Shown here: in pieces, positions 51,621 through 59,820 of the stretch
Numbering within the stretch: position 1 is the first letter of the stretch
Layout of the letters: each line of letters starts with the position of its first letter
Source: Alphaproteobacteria bacterium
Lineage (GTDB): Bacteria; Pseudomonadota; Alphaproteobacteria; Micropepsales; Micropepsaceae
Direction: 5' to 3'
Length of the DNA: 64,000 bases
Assembly (NCBI GenBank): GCA_025924715.1
Contig: JAICHV010000003.1
Coordinates: forward strand, 1-64,000
The notes under the pieces: generated by a model
Told to the model about the DNA's origin: nothing
Database searches by the model: none
Seen by the model: the letters and a program-made list of their open reading frames with translations, nothing else
Made by a program: the position numbers and the translations under genes

Positions 51621-52781
51621 TCAGGTGCCTTTGCGCAGCACCGCGTAAAGACCCATCACCTCGTCGGTATATTCCCAGCGCAAAAAGGCCTCATTCAGGT
51701 ACATCACGGTAAGGCCGGCCGCCTTGGCGACCTCCCGCACATGGTCCGGGTGGTGGGTATAGCGGCCGGTATCGGTGAGGAAAAAGGGGTATTTCTCTCC
51801 CCGCTCCATCGACAGGACGAAGACCCCGCCCGGGACCAGGCGCCGCGCCGCCGCCTGGGTGATGGGTCCCAGATCGCCAAAATAGATCAGGCAGTCGCAG
51901 GACATGATCAGGTCGAATGTCTCGTCATGACTGTCCAGCCATTGGGTGATTTCCCCCTGCTCCAGCCGGTCATAAATTCCCCGCGTGCCGGCCCTCTCCA
52001 GCATTTCCGGCGACAGATCCACCCCCGTAAGCGAGGCGGCCCGCGGACGGATCATCATGCCGCTGAGACCCGAGCCGCAGCCCAGATCCAGCACCTTCAT
52101 ATCCTTCTTCTCGCCGATCACCGTTTTTAGCGCGTCTTCGATGCGCTGCGGCCCCGCATATTTGAGGTCGTCCACCATCCGCTTTTCATAGGTTTCGGCG
52201 AAGCTTTTGTAGATCTGGAGAATGGCGCGGTCCGAGGCCCGGGACGGCGGCGCATCGTCGCGCAGCGCGATCAAAAGATGTTCGATCTCGCCGTCATCCT
52301 GGTTGGCGTCGAAATATTTCTGATAGGCGATGCGGGCCTCGTCGCGCTTGCCCAGGCATTGGGCGATCTCGCCCAGCTTGTACCAGGCGTCCCAATTCTC
52401 CGGCTCCATCTCCACCACTTTCCTGGCGCAGAGATAGCCGGTCTGGATATTGCCCAAGGCGCCGAGCCGCTTGGCCAGAGTCTGCAATTCGGCGGCAGAG
52501 AGCTCCTGGCGGGTGGCGGATGGACTGCCTTCCCAGACCAGAAGCCCGGCCTTGATTCCCTCTTCGACCCAGCGCGGGATTTCGCCGGTTTGACCGTCCG
52601 CCAGCAGCGGCCCGGCCACTTCGCAGACTTGGTCGACGCTGCGGCTGCCGTCACACAATTCGGTGAGGAAGGCCGCCATGGGATTGAGCTGGTGCAGATT
52701 GTCCTGCACCGGATCATAGGCGACGTAACCGTCCTCGACCGGCGACAACAGTATGACCGGATTCACCATGGGATTGGGCAT
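51621..52781 (-). CDS. PqqD-like/TPR/methyltransferase fusion protein
   Basis: 386 aa from ATG 52781; the track start 52859 adds an unlikely extension. Residues ~8-80 resemble PqqD-type peptide-recognition domains (SPVEDGYVAYDPVQDNLHQL, then a helix-rich end); ~95-175 is a TPR-like helix pair (CARKVVEMEPENWDAWYKLG); ~200-386 is a class I methyltransferase with SAM motif KVLDLGCGSGLSG and LIMSCDCLIYF. The combination suggests peptide-directed methylation. Next to it, same strand, is a small Tat-signal peptide. No radical-SAM partner is seen. Confidence 0.8.
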   Translation of the reverse strand: MPNPMVNPVILLSPVEDGYVAYDPVQDNLHQLNPMAAFLTELCDGSRSVDQVCEVAGPLLADGQTGEIPRWVEEGIKAGLLVWEGSPSATRQELSAAELQTLAKRLGALGNIQTGYLCARKVVEMEPENWDAWYKLGEIAQCLGKRDEARIAYQKYFDANQDDGEIEHLLIALRDDAPPSRASDRAILQIYKSFAETYEKRMVDDLKYAGPQRIEDALKTVIGEKKDMKVLDLGCGSGLSGMMIRPRAASLTGVDLSPEMLERAGTRGIYDRLEQGEITQWLDSHDETFDLIMSCDCLIYFGDLGPITQAAARRLVPGGVFVLSMERGEKYPFFLTDTGRYTHHPDHVREVAKAAGLTVMYLNEAFLRWEYTDEVMGLYAVLRKGT

Positions 52782-52841
52782 GAAGCGCTCTTCAAAAGGA
52801 AGCGGCCACATGCTCCAGGAATGGAACACGCGGCCGCCCGT

Positions 52842-52865
52842 CGCCGGCTGAAAAATCAACCGGCG
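52842..52865 (-). promoter_or_regulatory. Intercistronic hairpin between peptide and methyltransferase genes
   Basis: Minus strand CGCCGGTTGA-TTTT-TCAGCCGGCG: a ten-pair stem (one G-U) with a UUUU tetraloop, 20 bases after the peptide stop and about 60 before the enzyme start. No T-run follows, so it is not a classic terminator; it could stabilise the upstream message or attenuate the downstream one. Confidence 0.55.
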
Positions 52866-52884
52866 CAGATAGCATTAAGGCCTA

Positions 52885-53121
52885 TTATTCTGCGGCCTTC
52901 TTCTTGCGCGGCGCGGCGCACTTGCCGGTCTTCTTGCTGACGACCAGGCCGTCATCGCACTTGCCGCCGGCGCCGGGATCTTCGCCTTCCTTCTGCGCCA
53001 TCGCCTGGGTGGTCATCAGCGGAATCGCCGCAACGGCGGTGCCGATGAACAGGGTCTTGAAGAAGCCACGACGGTCGTTGCTGACATGGGCCAAAGCCTT
53101 GTCCAAAACGTTCTGAGACAT
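52885..53121 (-). CDS. Small Tat-signal, two-Cys secreted peptide
   Basis: 78 aa from ATG 53121, with AGGAGG seven bases upstream; the track start 53226 lies in the operator region. Tat motif NDRRGFFKTLFIG then a hydrophobic stretch to TTQAMAQ (about residue 42), leaving a mature segment of about 36 residues, polar and basic, with two Cys (GKCDDGLVVSKKTGKC) and a Lys/Ala-rich tail. No metal-binding family recognised. It may be the substrate of the adjacent PqqD-like methyltransferase, an inference from position. Confidence 0.8.
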   Translation of the reverse strand: MSQNVLDKALAHVSNDRRGFFKTLFIGTAVAAIPLMTTQAMAQKEGEDPGAGGKCDDGLVVSKKTGKCAAPRKKKAAE

Positions 53122-53152
53122 GAAAAAACCTCCTGAGTTGAAACGACAAATT

Positions 53153-53198
53153 GTCCAAGCGGACATCTGTCCAGACGGACAATCTATCCAAGCGGACG
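53153..53198 (-). repeat. Three tandem palindromic operator-like repeats
   Basis: Plus strand TGTCCAAGCGGACA (53153-53166 region), TGTCCAGACGGACA and TATCCAAGCGGACG, at 16- and 17-base spacing. The first two are near-perfect palindromes GTCC-N4-GGAC; the third is degenerate. They lie 32-77 bases upstream of the Tat-peptide start, where a promoter is expected, and look like binding sites for a dimeric (for example TetR-type) regulator. No regulator gene is adjacent. Confidence 0.6.
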
Positions 53199-53421
53199 CT
53201 ATGTAGGTGACTGGTCCCCCATCCACCCGTCGAAGACGGTAACGGTATTTGCTTCAGGCGAGAAGGCTGAAAACGTCACAGACGTCACCGCCGGCTCTCC
53301 ATAATTCTTACATTATCGTAATGGAAGAAATTCGCCCGCGAACCGGCACGGGCGCCGAATCGCTCGCTTTTGTACGAAAGCTCCAAGACGACCCCGGCGC
53401 CTTCGCATATGCAGCATGGAA

Positions 53422-53628
53422 TTAAGTGGTGGCCGGCGGGGTGAGCGGACGGCCTTCCGGATTCTTCACCGTCAGCAGGCATTCGGCATAGGTATCGAGA
53501 ATCCATTTGCGGTCGGCCTTGCCCCAGCCATCCAGATCCTTGTTCTCGGCCCAGGCCACCACATACATCAGCTTATAGGCGACTTCCTCCGGCGAGGGGC
53601 TGCCATGACTTTCCGCCAAATCTGCCAT
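53422..53628 (-). CDS. Small hypothetical protein, 68 aa
   Basis: From ATG 53628 with AGGA eight bases upstream; the track start 53631 is a GTG. Soluble, acidic-to-neutral, with SPEEVAYKLMYVVAWAENKD and WGKADRKWILDTYAECLLTV, which look like two helices rich in Trp/Tyr. No family recognised. Same strand as the Tat-peptide gene, 300 bases upstream of it, with a gap that holds only the operator repeats. Confidence 0.65.
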   Translation of the reverse strand: MADLAESHGSPSPEEVAYKLMYVVAWAENKDLDGWGKADRKWILDTYAECLLTVKNPEGRPLTPPATT

Positions 53629-53721
53629 CACTTGCGTCCTTGCTGATCGATCTACCGCCGACCCGTAGCGAGCCGGAGGGGTTTTGTCGAGAAGGCGTCT
53701 GAACGCGTTTTGCGCGCAGCT

Positions 53722-54423
53722 TTAGGCGAAGCTGCCGCGCACTTGGTAGTAACGGGGAAACACCGCCCGCACCGGATGGGTTTCCGGCAGCACATAAATC
53801 ACACCATCGCCCGATCCGAAGGTCGGCTTCACCACATTGTTGAAGAATTTTTCCGCCACATTGATGCAGCCAAAGGAAATGCGATTGTCCGCGGCGGATG
53901 GGGTTTGCAGGCGGTCCAGGCGGTGCTCCCAGGGACGGGTGGTGATCACCGGATGCAGGGCGATGTCGTCATCATAATCCACCCACAGAACCTTGGCTCC
54001 GGCGGTATCGACTCCCGCCACCCCGACAAACCGTCCTGCCGGCGTAATGCGCTCTTCGGGACGAAGGCGCGCAGACATCCGTTCGCCCTTGGTCGGAGCG
54101 ATATCGTCGCCGCGCGCCAGACCCAGCAACACCGGCGCCGCGCCCCGGATTCGTCCGTCTTTGCCGAACACAAAAATTTGCGCATTGATCTTGTCGACAA
54201 CCATGAACGGCATGCCGTGATTGTCACCGGAAACCGTAACCCAGTCGGCCATGCGCCGAGCCTGGCGGGAAACCAGTGCCGGCCCGAAATCCGCCATGGC
54301 GGAAGCCGCCACGAATTGCGTAGTGGATTCCCCATGGGGGGCCGGCCTGGCCGAAGCTCCGCACAACACCGCCACCAGCGCCGCCAGAACCAATTTTCTC
54401 GCCGTTTTCGAAGGCCGATTCAC
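53722..54423 (-). CDS. L,D-transpeptidase (YkuD-domain) family protein
   Basis: 233 aa from GTG 54423 (GAGGT eight bases upstream); the track start 54441 is a TTG. Signal sequence RKLVLAALVAVLCGASA, then a YkuD-like domain: PFMVVDKINAQIFVFGKDG, TPAGRFVGVAGV and the nucleophile motif ISFGCINVAEKFF (Cys near residue 190). Such enzymes make 3-3 peptidoglycan cross-links or anchor lipoproteins. Divergent from the DUF983 gene. Confidence 0.85.
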   Translation of the reverse strand: MNRPSKTARKLVLAALVAVLCGASARPAPHGESTTQFVAASAMADFGPALVSRQARRMADWVTVSGDNHGMPFMVVDKINAQIFVFGKDGRIRGAAPVLLGLARGDDIAPTKGERMSARLRPEERITPAGRFVGVAGVDTAGAKVLWVDYDDDIALHPVITTRPWEHRLDRLQTPSAADNRISFGCINVAEKFFNNVVKPTFGSGDGVIYVLPETHPVRAVFPRYYQVRGSFA

Positions 54424-54595
54424 AATCGCTACCTCGCACAAAGGCGCTTATTTCGCGTCCAATAGAAAACGCGAACTGGCAAGCCGGGGTTTCACCCCCG
54501 CGGGAACCTCGCCCAAAAAAACCCCCAAAAACCGCAAAAAAACGGGACCAAGATGCCGCACTGCTGCCGGGCGAGTTCCGGTCTACATAGTTCCC

Positions 54596-54958
54596 ATGAA
54601 GAACATGATCGATATGCGCATCGCGGGCCTGCGGGCGATTGCCGGCCGCTGCCCCTGCTGCGGCGGCGCACCGCTGTTCCGCGCCTATTTGAAACAGGTC
54701 GACAATTGCAGCGCCTGTGGCGAGAAATTCGGTGCCATCCGCGCCGATGACGCCGCGCCTTGGCTGACCATCCTGATCGTCGGGCATATCTTCCTGCCCC
54801 TGATGCTGTATTTCCAGACCGGCAGCAGCGTCCCGGCCTGGATGACCGCGAGCCTGTGGTCGGCCGTGTTCATCGGATTGTCGCTGGCCATCCTGCCGCG
54901 CGCCAAAGGCTTGTTCATCGCCATCCTGTGGCAGACCGGCGCGCCCGGCAGCCGCTAG
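54596..54958 (+). CDS. DUF983 family zinc-ribbon membrane protein
   Basis: 120 aa from ATG 54596; the track start is 375 bases upstream and overlaps the divergent gene. Two CxxC zinc-ribbon pairs (CPCCGG and CSACGE), then two membrane helices (TILIVGHIFLPLMLYF and LWSAVFIGLSLAILP). The DUF983 family is widespread in alphaproteobacteria; function unknown. Its stop overlaps the convergent ligase stop by four bases. Confidence 0.88.
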   Translation: MKNMIDMRIAGLRAIAGRCPCCGGAPLFRAYLKQVDNCSACGEKFGAIRADDAAPWLTILIVGHIFLPLMLYFQTGSSVPAWMTASLWSAVFIGLSLAILPRAKGLFIAILWQTGAPGSR

Positions 54959-56574
54959 GCTGTTTCGTTTTCGCGCGCCAGAATTTTTTCCAGCGCCGCG
55001 ATCTCATCGGCCTCGCGGGCCGGCTTGTCCCAGCGGATGCGGTTGATGCGGGGAAAGCGCATCGCCACCCCGGATTTGTGGCGGGGCGAACGCTGCAAGC
55101 CCTCAAAGGCGACTTCCAGCACCAGGCCGAAATCCTTGTCGGCCCGCACCGCCCGCACCGGACCGAAGCGCTCTACCGTGTTGTCGCGGACGAATTTGTC
55201 CAGCCGCAGCAATTCCTCGTCGGTGAAGCCGAAATAGGCCTTGCCCACCGGGGTCAGCCCCCGCTCGCCATTTTGGTCAAGCTTCCAGACGCCAAAGGTG
55301 TAGTCGGAATAAAATCCCGACCGCTTGCCATGGCCGCGCTGGGCATACATCAACACCGCATCCACCAAATACGGATCGCGTTTCCATTTGAACCAGGGCC
55401 CCTTGGGACGGCCCGCCTCGTAAAGCGAATCCCAGCGCTTGAGCATCAGGCCTTCGGCTTTTTGCGCGTCCCCGGGCGGCGGGGCGGCGCGCAGCCGCGC
55501 GAGCTCGTCCCAATCGGCGAAAGCTTGTAGCGGCGACAGGTCCAGCCGCGGCTGTTTCAGCCGCGCGATGAAGTCCTCAAGCCGCCGCCGTCTTTCCAAA
55601 AAAGGCAGGCGGCGCAAATCCTCGCTACCCTCCAACAGCAGATCATAGGCTCGGATGCCGGCAGGATATTTCTCCTGCAGCGCCGCATCGGCGGTTTTGC
55701 GGTTGAGGCGCTGCTGCAGTTCAGAAAAGCTGCCGATGCGCCCATCCCGCAAGATCAGCAATTCCCCGTCGATCACGCCTTCGAAGGACAGCGCCGCCAG
55801 CAGATCGGGAAAGCTTTTGCCGACATCGTCGCCGGTGCGGCTATAGAGCCGGCGCTGGCCGCCCTCGATCACCGCCTGGACGCGGATGCCATCCCATTTC
55901 CACTCCGCCGCATAATCGGCCGGCGCCAGTTTGGGAAATTCCGCTTCGTCCAGCGCCTGTGCCAGCATCACGGGGCGAAAGCGCGCCGGCGTATCGGCGC
56001 TAGGCTTGTCGCTGCGCTTTTCCAGCCAGGCGAATAGATCCTGATAGGGCGGTGCCTGGCCGTGCCACACCTCCTCGATCTCGCCCACTGCCACACCGCC
56101 AAGATCGGCCAGCGCCTGTTTCGCCAGCCGGGCCGAGACCCCGACGCGCAACCCGCCGGTGAGCAGTTTGAGCAAAGCCCAGCGGCCGTCGGCATCCAGC
56201 GCGTCCAGCCAGCGCTCCAGCAATTGCGGGACTTCCCGGCGTGACGCGCTGCGCAAAGTGTCGACCACTTCCGATAATTCTGGTTCGGTATTGGCACCTG
56301 GCCTCACCGGCCAGGCGAGCGCCACGGTCTCGGCCAGATCGCCCACGAAATCATGGCTGAGGGCGAAAAGCTGCGGGTCCATGCGCGCCTCCACCGCCTT
56401 GCGGATCATCGACGGCTTGGCCTCATCGAAGGCGAGATCGCCGGTGAGGCTGGCCAGCGCCCAGCCGCGTTCGGGATCGGGTGCGCTTGCCAGATAATCG
56501 CGCAGCAAGGTCAACTTCACATTGCGTGCGGGGCTGAAGGAAAGCCGGTCCAGCAACAGGGCGAAGGCGCGCAT
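54955..56574 (-). CDS. ATP-dependent DNA ligase, cisplatin-damage-response type
   Basis: 539 aa. N-terminal DNA-binding helical domain (about 1-200), nucleotidyltransferase domain with the adenylated Lys in AEWKWDGIRVQ (about 235), RLYSRTGDDVGKSF, VIDGELLIL and, near residue 388, EGLMLKRWDS, and a C-terminal OB-fold region. The type is paired with an MBL-fold exonuclease for DNA damage repair, as here. The usual third partner, a DEXH helicase, is not in the window. ATG overlaps the exonuclease stop. Confidence 0.92.
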   Translation of the reverse strand: MRAFALLLDRLSFSPARNVKLTLLRDYLASAPDPERGWALASLTGDLAFDEAKPSMIRKAVEARMDPQLFALSHDFVGDLAETVALAWPVRPGANTEPELSEVVDTLRSASRREVPQLLERWLDALDADGRWALLKLLTGGLRVGVSARLAKQALADLGGVAVGEIEEVWHGQAPPYQDLFAWLEKRSDKPSADTPARFRPVMLAQALDEAEFPKLAPADYAAEWKWDGIRVQAVIEGGQRRLYSRTGDDVGKSFPDLLAALSFEGVIDGELLILRDGRIGSFSELQQRLNRKTADAALQEKYPAGIRAYDLLLEGSEDLRRLPFLERRRRLEDFIARLKQPRLDLSPLQAFADWDELARLRAAPPPGDAQKAEGLMLKRWDSLYEAGRPKGPWFKWKRDPYLVDAVLMYAQRGHGKRSGFYSDYTFGVWKLDQNGERGLTPVGKAYFGFTDEELLRLDKFVRDNTVERFGPVRAVRADKDFGLVLEVAFEGLQRSPRHKSGVAMRFPRINRIRWDKPAREADEIAALEKILARENETA

Positions 56575-57587
56575 CAGCTTTCGCCCTCCTCTTCGCCATA
56601 GCCCACCAACTCCAGCGCGCGGGCGGCGATGCCGTTCAGCTGCGACCAGCGCAGCAAGGCCTCTTCATTGCCATGCGTGATCCACACCTCCCGCGGCGCC
56701 AGTTCGGCGATGGTGCCGGTCAGTTCGTCCCAATCGGCATGATCGGACAGAATGAGCGGCAGCTCGACATGGCGTTGGCGGGCGCGGGCCCGCACCCGCA
56801 TCCAGCCCGAGGCCATGGCGGGCAAGGGATCGGAAAATCGCCTGGCCCATCGGTCGGCGATCGCCGAGGGGGGCGCGATCACGATCTTGCCCGGCAGTTT
56901 GTCGCGTTTGTCGGTCGTCGCCGGCGCCAGGCTGCCCAAACTCACGCCATGCCGTTCATACAGCGCGTTCAAATTGGCCACCGCACCATGGATATAAATG
57001 GTGTCGTCATAGCCGGCTTCGCGGAGCAGGCAGATCAGCCGCTGCGCCTTGCCCAACGCGTAAGCGCCCACCAGATGGGTACGCTCGGGAAATTGGCGCA
57101 GCGATTTGAGGAGTTTCTGGATCTCCTCGCCATCGGGCGGATGACGGAACACCGGCAGTCCGAAGGTCGCTTCCGTGACGAAGACATCGCAGGCCACCGG
57201 CTCGAAGGGTAAGCAGGTGGGATCGCGGCGCCGCTTGTAATCGCCGGATACCGCCATGGTCATGCCCTGCCAGCGCAGCAGGCATTGCGCCGAGCCCAGG
57301 ATATGTCCGGCCGGTGCCAACCAGACTTCGACATCCTTGTGGCGGATGATCTCGCCATAGCGGGCGCTTTGGGTGGCGCCGGCAAAGCCTTCACCCCAGC
57401 GCGCCGCCATGATCGCCAACGTCTCGGCGGTGGCCAGCACCGCCCCGTGGCCGCTGCGGGCGTGGTCGCCATGGCCATGGGTGATGACCGCGCGCTCCAC
57501 CGGCCTGACGGGATCGATGTAAAAATCGCCGGGCGGGCAATAAAGCCCAGCCGGCGTGGGACGCAGAAGATCGGAGAATTTGGCCAT
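56574..57587 (-). CDS. Ligase-associated MBL-fold exonuclease
   Basis: 337 aa. Metallo-beta-lactamase motif ITHGHGDHARSGH (about 36-48), then GHILGSAQ (metal His), SGDYKRRRDPT and a C-terminal beta-CASP-like half ending HADWDELTGTI and THGNEEALL. Belongs to the DNA-ligase-associated exonuclease family (TIGR04122-like), related to CPSF/SNM1 nucleases. First gene of the ligase operon; an exact EcfG-type promoter lies 26-51 bases before its ATG. Confidence 0.9.
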   Translation of the reverse strand: MAKFSDLLRPTPAGLYCPPGDFYIDPVRPVERAVITHGHGDHARSGHGAVLATAETLAIMAARWGEGFAGATQSARYGEIIRHKDVEVWLAPAGHILGSAQCLLRWQGMTMAVSGDYKRRRDPTCLPFEPVACDVFVTEATFGLPVFRHPPDGEEIQKLLKSLRQFPERTHLVGAYALGKAQRLICLLREAGYDDTIYIHGAVANLNALYERHGVSLGSLAPATTDKRDKLPGKIVIAPPSAIADRWARRFSDPLPAMASGWMRVRARARQRHVELPLILSDHADWDELTGTIAELAPREVWITHGNEEALLRWSQLNGIAARALELVGYGEEEGES

Positions 57588-57612
57588 GGTGAGGGTTTAA
57601 AGCCTACACCGA

Positions 57613-57638
57613 AACGCTGGGCGGGGCCGCCAAGTTCC
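57613..57638 (-). promoter_or_regulatory. EcfG-type general stress promoter (exonuclease/ligase operon)
   Basis: Minus strand GGAAC (57638-57634), 17 bases, CGTT (57616-57613): exact match, giving a leader of about 20 bases before ATG 57587. Confidence 0.8.
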
Positions 57639-57639
57639 G

Positions 57640-58293
57640 CTAGCCCGGCTTCACGATCGTCCGCGTGGTGACCCGCCAAAGCGCGATGGCTGCGCGCGGG
57701 TTGAATGGGAGAGCTGCCAGGGCCTGCCCGATCTGCCGCCCCGCGGCGCTTGCGGCCTCATCATCCGCAAACCACATATGCAAGAACATGTCCGCCGGAT
57801 GGGGCGGCACGGGCAGGAAATTCGGCTTGGCGATGGTGGCAATGACATCGTCCCGCAGGACCGCGTCCCCGTCTGCTGACGCCATCACCGCGTCCGCCAG
57901 ATCGACATCGCCGCCATGGCGCAGCGCCACCACCAGCTTGGCGCCTTCCAGCGCTTCTTGAAGGGGTGCCGAGGCCAGAATGGCGTAGTTCGAGCCATGG
58001 CCGAGATAATTCACTTCGTCGGCAATCAGGTCGCGCACCACCGGGCTGTTATAACCACGCTGCATTTGAGCGGTGTTGCGCCACAACTGTTCCACCAGTC
58101 CGTCGCCCGGAAAGCCCGGATGCGGCAAAGAAAACTCCTCCACGATATGGTTCTGCACATAGGCGTAGAGGAACGGCATGCGCGAAACCATGCCGCCATG
58201 GATTTGATGCCAGTGGCGCGAGAAATAATCCCGATCGTCACCCGGCCGGCGTTCCAGGATGGACATGCGCTTGATGGGGGCGACGGGGTACAT
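57640..58293 (-). CDS. EthD-domain protein
   Basis: 217 aa from ATG 58293; the track ORF start (58689) belongs to another frame of the SDR gene. Dimeric alpha-beta barrel fold: PIKRMSILERRPGDDRDYFSRHWHQIHGGMV is the EthD opening, repeated less clearly in the second half (PHPADMFLHMWFADDEAAS). EthD proteins are small accessory or decarboxylase-like proteins linked to ring-degradation and ether metabolism. It follows the SDR gene by five bases, so the pair is cotranscribed. No ribosome site of note. Confidence 0.78.
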   Translation of the reverse strand: MYPVAPIKRMSILERRPGDDRDYFSRHWHQIHGGMVSRMPFLYAYVQNHIVEEFSLPHPGFPGDGLVEQLWRNTAQMQRGYNSPVVRDLIADEVNYLGHGSNYAILASAPLQEALEGAKLVVALRHGGDVDLADAVMASADGDAVLRDDVIATIAKPNFLPVPPHPADMFLHMWFADDEAASAAGRQIGQALAALPFNPRAAIALWRVTTRTIVKPG

Positions 58294-58298
58294 GCGGG

Positions 58299-59006
58299 TC
58301 AGGCGATGGAAGCGCCGCCATCCATCGTCACGATGGTTCCGGTCGCATAGGGCGTTCCGGCCAGGAGCAACAACAGACGGGCGATGTCTTCGGGCTGACC
58401 GATGGCGCCGGCGGGATATTTTTCCTTCAGGCCGTCCAACATGGCCCGGCGCGCGTCCGGCGCCATACCATGCCACATTTCGGTATCGACCACCGCCGGC
58501 GAAACCGCATTGGTGCGTACGGGCTTTAATTCCAGTGCCAGGCCCTGCACCAGGCTTTCCAAAGCACCATTGATGGCGCCCATCAGCGCCCGGCCCGCCG
58601 TGGGCCGTGTGGCCAAAAACCCCGCCACCACACCCAGCGAACCGCCAGCGCGGATATTGGCGGCGCGGGCCACGCGGTAGAAACCCCAAAATTTGCTGTC
58701 CATCGCCGCCAAGGCGTCATCCATGGCCAGTGTCTTGACCGCGGCCATCTTCACCGCAGAGCCGGTGACGATGACATGGTCCCACACCGTGCCATCGGCA
58801 AAAAAGCGCTGGACGCTGTCCGGGTCGGTGACGTCCAATCTACGCCCTTGTCCGCCCAGGCGCTGCGCGGCGCTGCGAACTTTATCTTCCGAGCGCGAGG
58901 CGATGGTGACCGCCGCGCCCATGTCCTTTGCCAGCTTCGCCGTGCTGAAGCCGATACCGGAGCTGCCGCCAACCACCAATATCGTCTGGCCGGAAAAGTC
59001 GAACAT
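58299..59006 (-). CDS. SDR family protein lacking the usual Tyr-x3-Lys
   Basis: 235 aa. Rossmann start ILVVGGSSGIGFSTAKLA (NAD(P) motif), NAVSPAVVDTEM and the C-terminal GTIVTMDGGASIA are typical of classical SDRs. Where the catalytic YxxxK should be, the chain reads RALMGAINGALESL: Tyr is Met (or shifted) and Lys is Asn. It may be a non-oxidoreductase SDR or use a different mechanism. AGAGGAGACGGC precedes the ATG. Paired with the EthD gene. Confidence 0.85.
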   Translation of the reverse strand: MFDFSGQTILVVGGSSGIGFSTAKLAKDMGAAVTIASRSEDKVRSAAQRLGGQGRRLDVTDPDSVQRFFADGTVWDHVIVTGSAVKMAAVKTLAMDDALAAMDSKFWGFYRVARAANIRAGGSLGVVAGFLATRPTAGRALMGAINGALESLVQGLALELKPVRTNAVSPAVVDTEMWHGMAPDARRAMLDGLKEKYPAGAIGQPEDIARLLLLLAGTPYATGTIVTMDGGASIA

Positions 59007-59144
59007 GCCGTCTCCTCTGCTTTGCGCGCCCGCGGAAAGCCGGCAGACTATCGCAATTCATTGCCTTCCAAAGCGCTTTCTCGGTATACGATGGCGTATG
59101 CTCGCCTCGTCTGAGCTAGCCGCGAACCTCTCAGGGGCTTTGTC

Positions 59145-59819
59145 ATGTTTCTTGAGCATCCCGATTTCCTAGAGCCCGCCGAGGTGGCGCGCCTGGTGGC
59201 GCTGAGTCAGACCCTGAAATTCGTCGAGGGACGGCTTTCCAATCCGGCCAATGTCACCAAACAGAATCTGCAGGCCGATCTTACCCATCCCGATTACGCG
59301 GAAAGCTCATCGATCGTGATGAAGGCATTCGAGCGTTCGCGCCCTTTTCGCGACTTTGCCTTTCCCAAGAAAATCGCATCGCCGCTTTTGTCCCGCTATG
59401 AGCCCGGGATGAAATATGGCCCGCATCCCGACACCGCCTTCATGACGGTGCTGACGCCCCAGGGACCCTTGGGGCTACGCTCCGACATTTCCTGCACCGT
59501 CTTTCTCAGCGATCCGGCAAGTTATGAGGGCGGCGAACTGGTGCTGCATATCGGCACCAAGCCGGTGGCGATCAAAGGTCGGCCGGGCGAGGCTTTCGTC
59601 TATCCCTCGACCCTGCTGCATGAAGTGCGTCCGGTGCGCTCGGGCGTGCGGCTGGTTTCGATCACCTTCATCGAGAGCATAATCCCCCGCGAGGACCACC
59701 GCACCGCGCTTTACGAAATGACCGAGGTGCTCGCCTTGGAAGGACTGAAGATGGAGTGGCTGAACCGGGTGCGCCTCAGCGTGGTGATCGAAAACCTGAA
59801 GCGCGCCTGGTCGGTTTAG
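59145..59819 (+). CDS. PKHD-type Fe(II)/2-oxoglutarate-dependent dioxygenase (YbiX/PiuC-like)
   Basis: 224 aa, ATG 59145 with AGGGG eight bases upstream. Double-stranded beta-helix with the iron ligands HxD in GPHPDTAFM (about 90-97) and distal His in LHEVRPV (about 160), followed by the 2-oxoglutarate Arg in SGVRLVS. Family members act in iron-uptake or stress contexts; substrate unknown. Convergent with the membrane protein that follows, two bases apart. Confidence 0.88.
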   Translation: MFLEHPDFLEPAEVARLVALSQTLKFVEGRLSNPANVTKQNLQADLTHPDYAESSSIVMKAFERSRPFRDFAFPKKIASPLLSRYEPGMKYGPHPDTAFMTVLTPQGPLGLRSDISCTVFLSDPASYEGGELVLHIGTKPVAIKGRPGEAFVYPSTLLHEVRPVRSGVRLVSITFIESIIPREDHRTALYEMTEVLALEGLKMEWLNRVRLSVVIENLKRAWSV

Positions 59820-59820
59820 C

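Noticed and set aside
53285-53506. 73-aa minus ORF
   Set aside because: Overlaps the 68-aa gene in another frame, no ribosome site.
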